DNA of 6,044 nt, taken from positions 1-6,044 of the forward strand of contig JALVCM010000008.1 in NCBI GenBank assembly GCA_027010005.1. The letters are read 5' to 3'. How positions within the stretch are numbered: position 1 is the first letter of the stretch; the number at the start of each line of letters is the position of its first letter. The position numbers and the translations under genes were made by a program. Positions 6,044 to 6,044 of the stretch are shown here, piece after piece. The stretch is from Thiohalobacter sp. Lineage in GTDB: Bacteria > Pseudomonadota > Gammaproteobacteria > DSM-19610. The notes under the pieces were generated by a model that made no database searches, was not told the origin of the DNA, and saw only the letters and a program-made list of their open reading frames with translations.

Positions 6044-6044
6044 C

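Overview
The window looks like a gammaproteobacterial chromosome, probably a moderately GC-rich environmental or sulfur-oxidiser-like lineage. The main evidence is the minus-strand order birA - coaX - SPOR-domain gene - tRNA-Thr(UGU). This matches the arrangement I recall upstream of the tRNA-tufB-secE-nusG region in Pseudomonas. E. coli has the same layout, with coaA in place of coaX and thrU as the first tRNA. No species call is possible from this window alone.

Right part, read on the minus strand. A CBS-domain gene enters from the right edge (6043-5828). It meets a small plus-strand gene of unknown function (5467-5826) tail to tail, with one base between the stop codons. A 187-bp divergent intergenic region (5280-5466) carries two copies of a palindrome-containing 11-mer and one inverted repeat. 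Then comes the tightly coupled birA (5279-4299), coaX (4302-3550) and SPOR gene (3553-2834). Both junctions are 4-base stop/start overlaps (ATGA, then TTGA), so translation is probably coupled. A strong tRNA-type promoter begins immediately after the SPOR stop and drives tRNA-Thr(UGU) at 2774-2699.

Left part. Directly after the tRNA CCA end, the tyrU-glyT-thrT-tufB block expected from E. coli is absent. In its place are a 132-bp stretch rich in short direct and inverted repeats, a short RadC-family JAMM gene on the plus strand (2063-2566), a 70-bp degenerate heptamer array (1950-2019), an AT-richer gene-poor stretch, and a large secreted FG-GAP/ASPIC-UnbV beta-propeller gene on the minus strand (1608 to the left edge, incomplete). 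A tRNA 3' end, a mobile-element-type RadC gene and a change of base composition suggest that an integrated element or island occupies the tRNA-Thr 3' end. No integrase gene or second attachment site lies inside the window, so this is an inference.

The housekeeping genes cover biotin-protein ligation and possible bio-operon control (BirA), the first step of CoA synthesis (CoaX), and a membrane-anchored SPOR protein of unknown partner. The accessory side has no obvious metabolic link to them.
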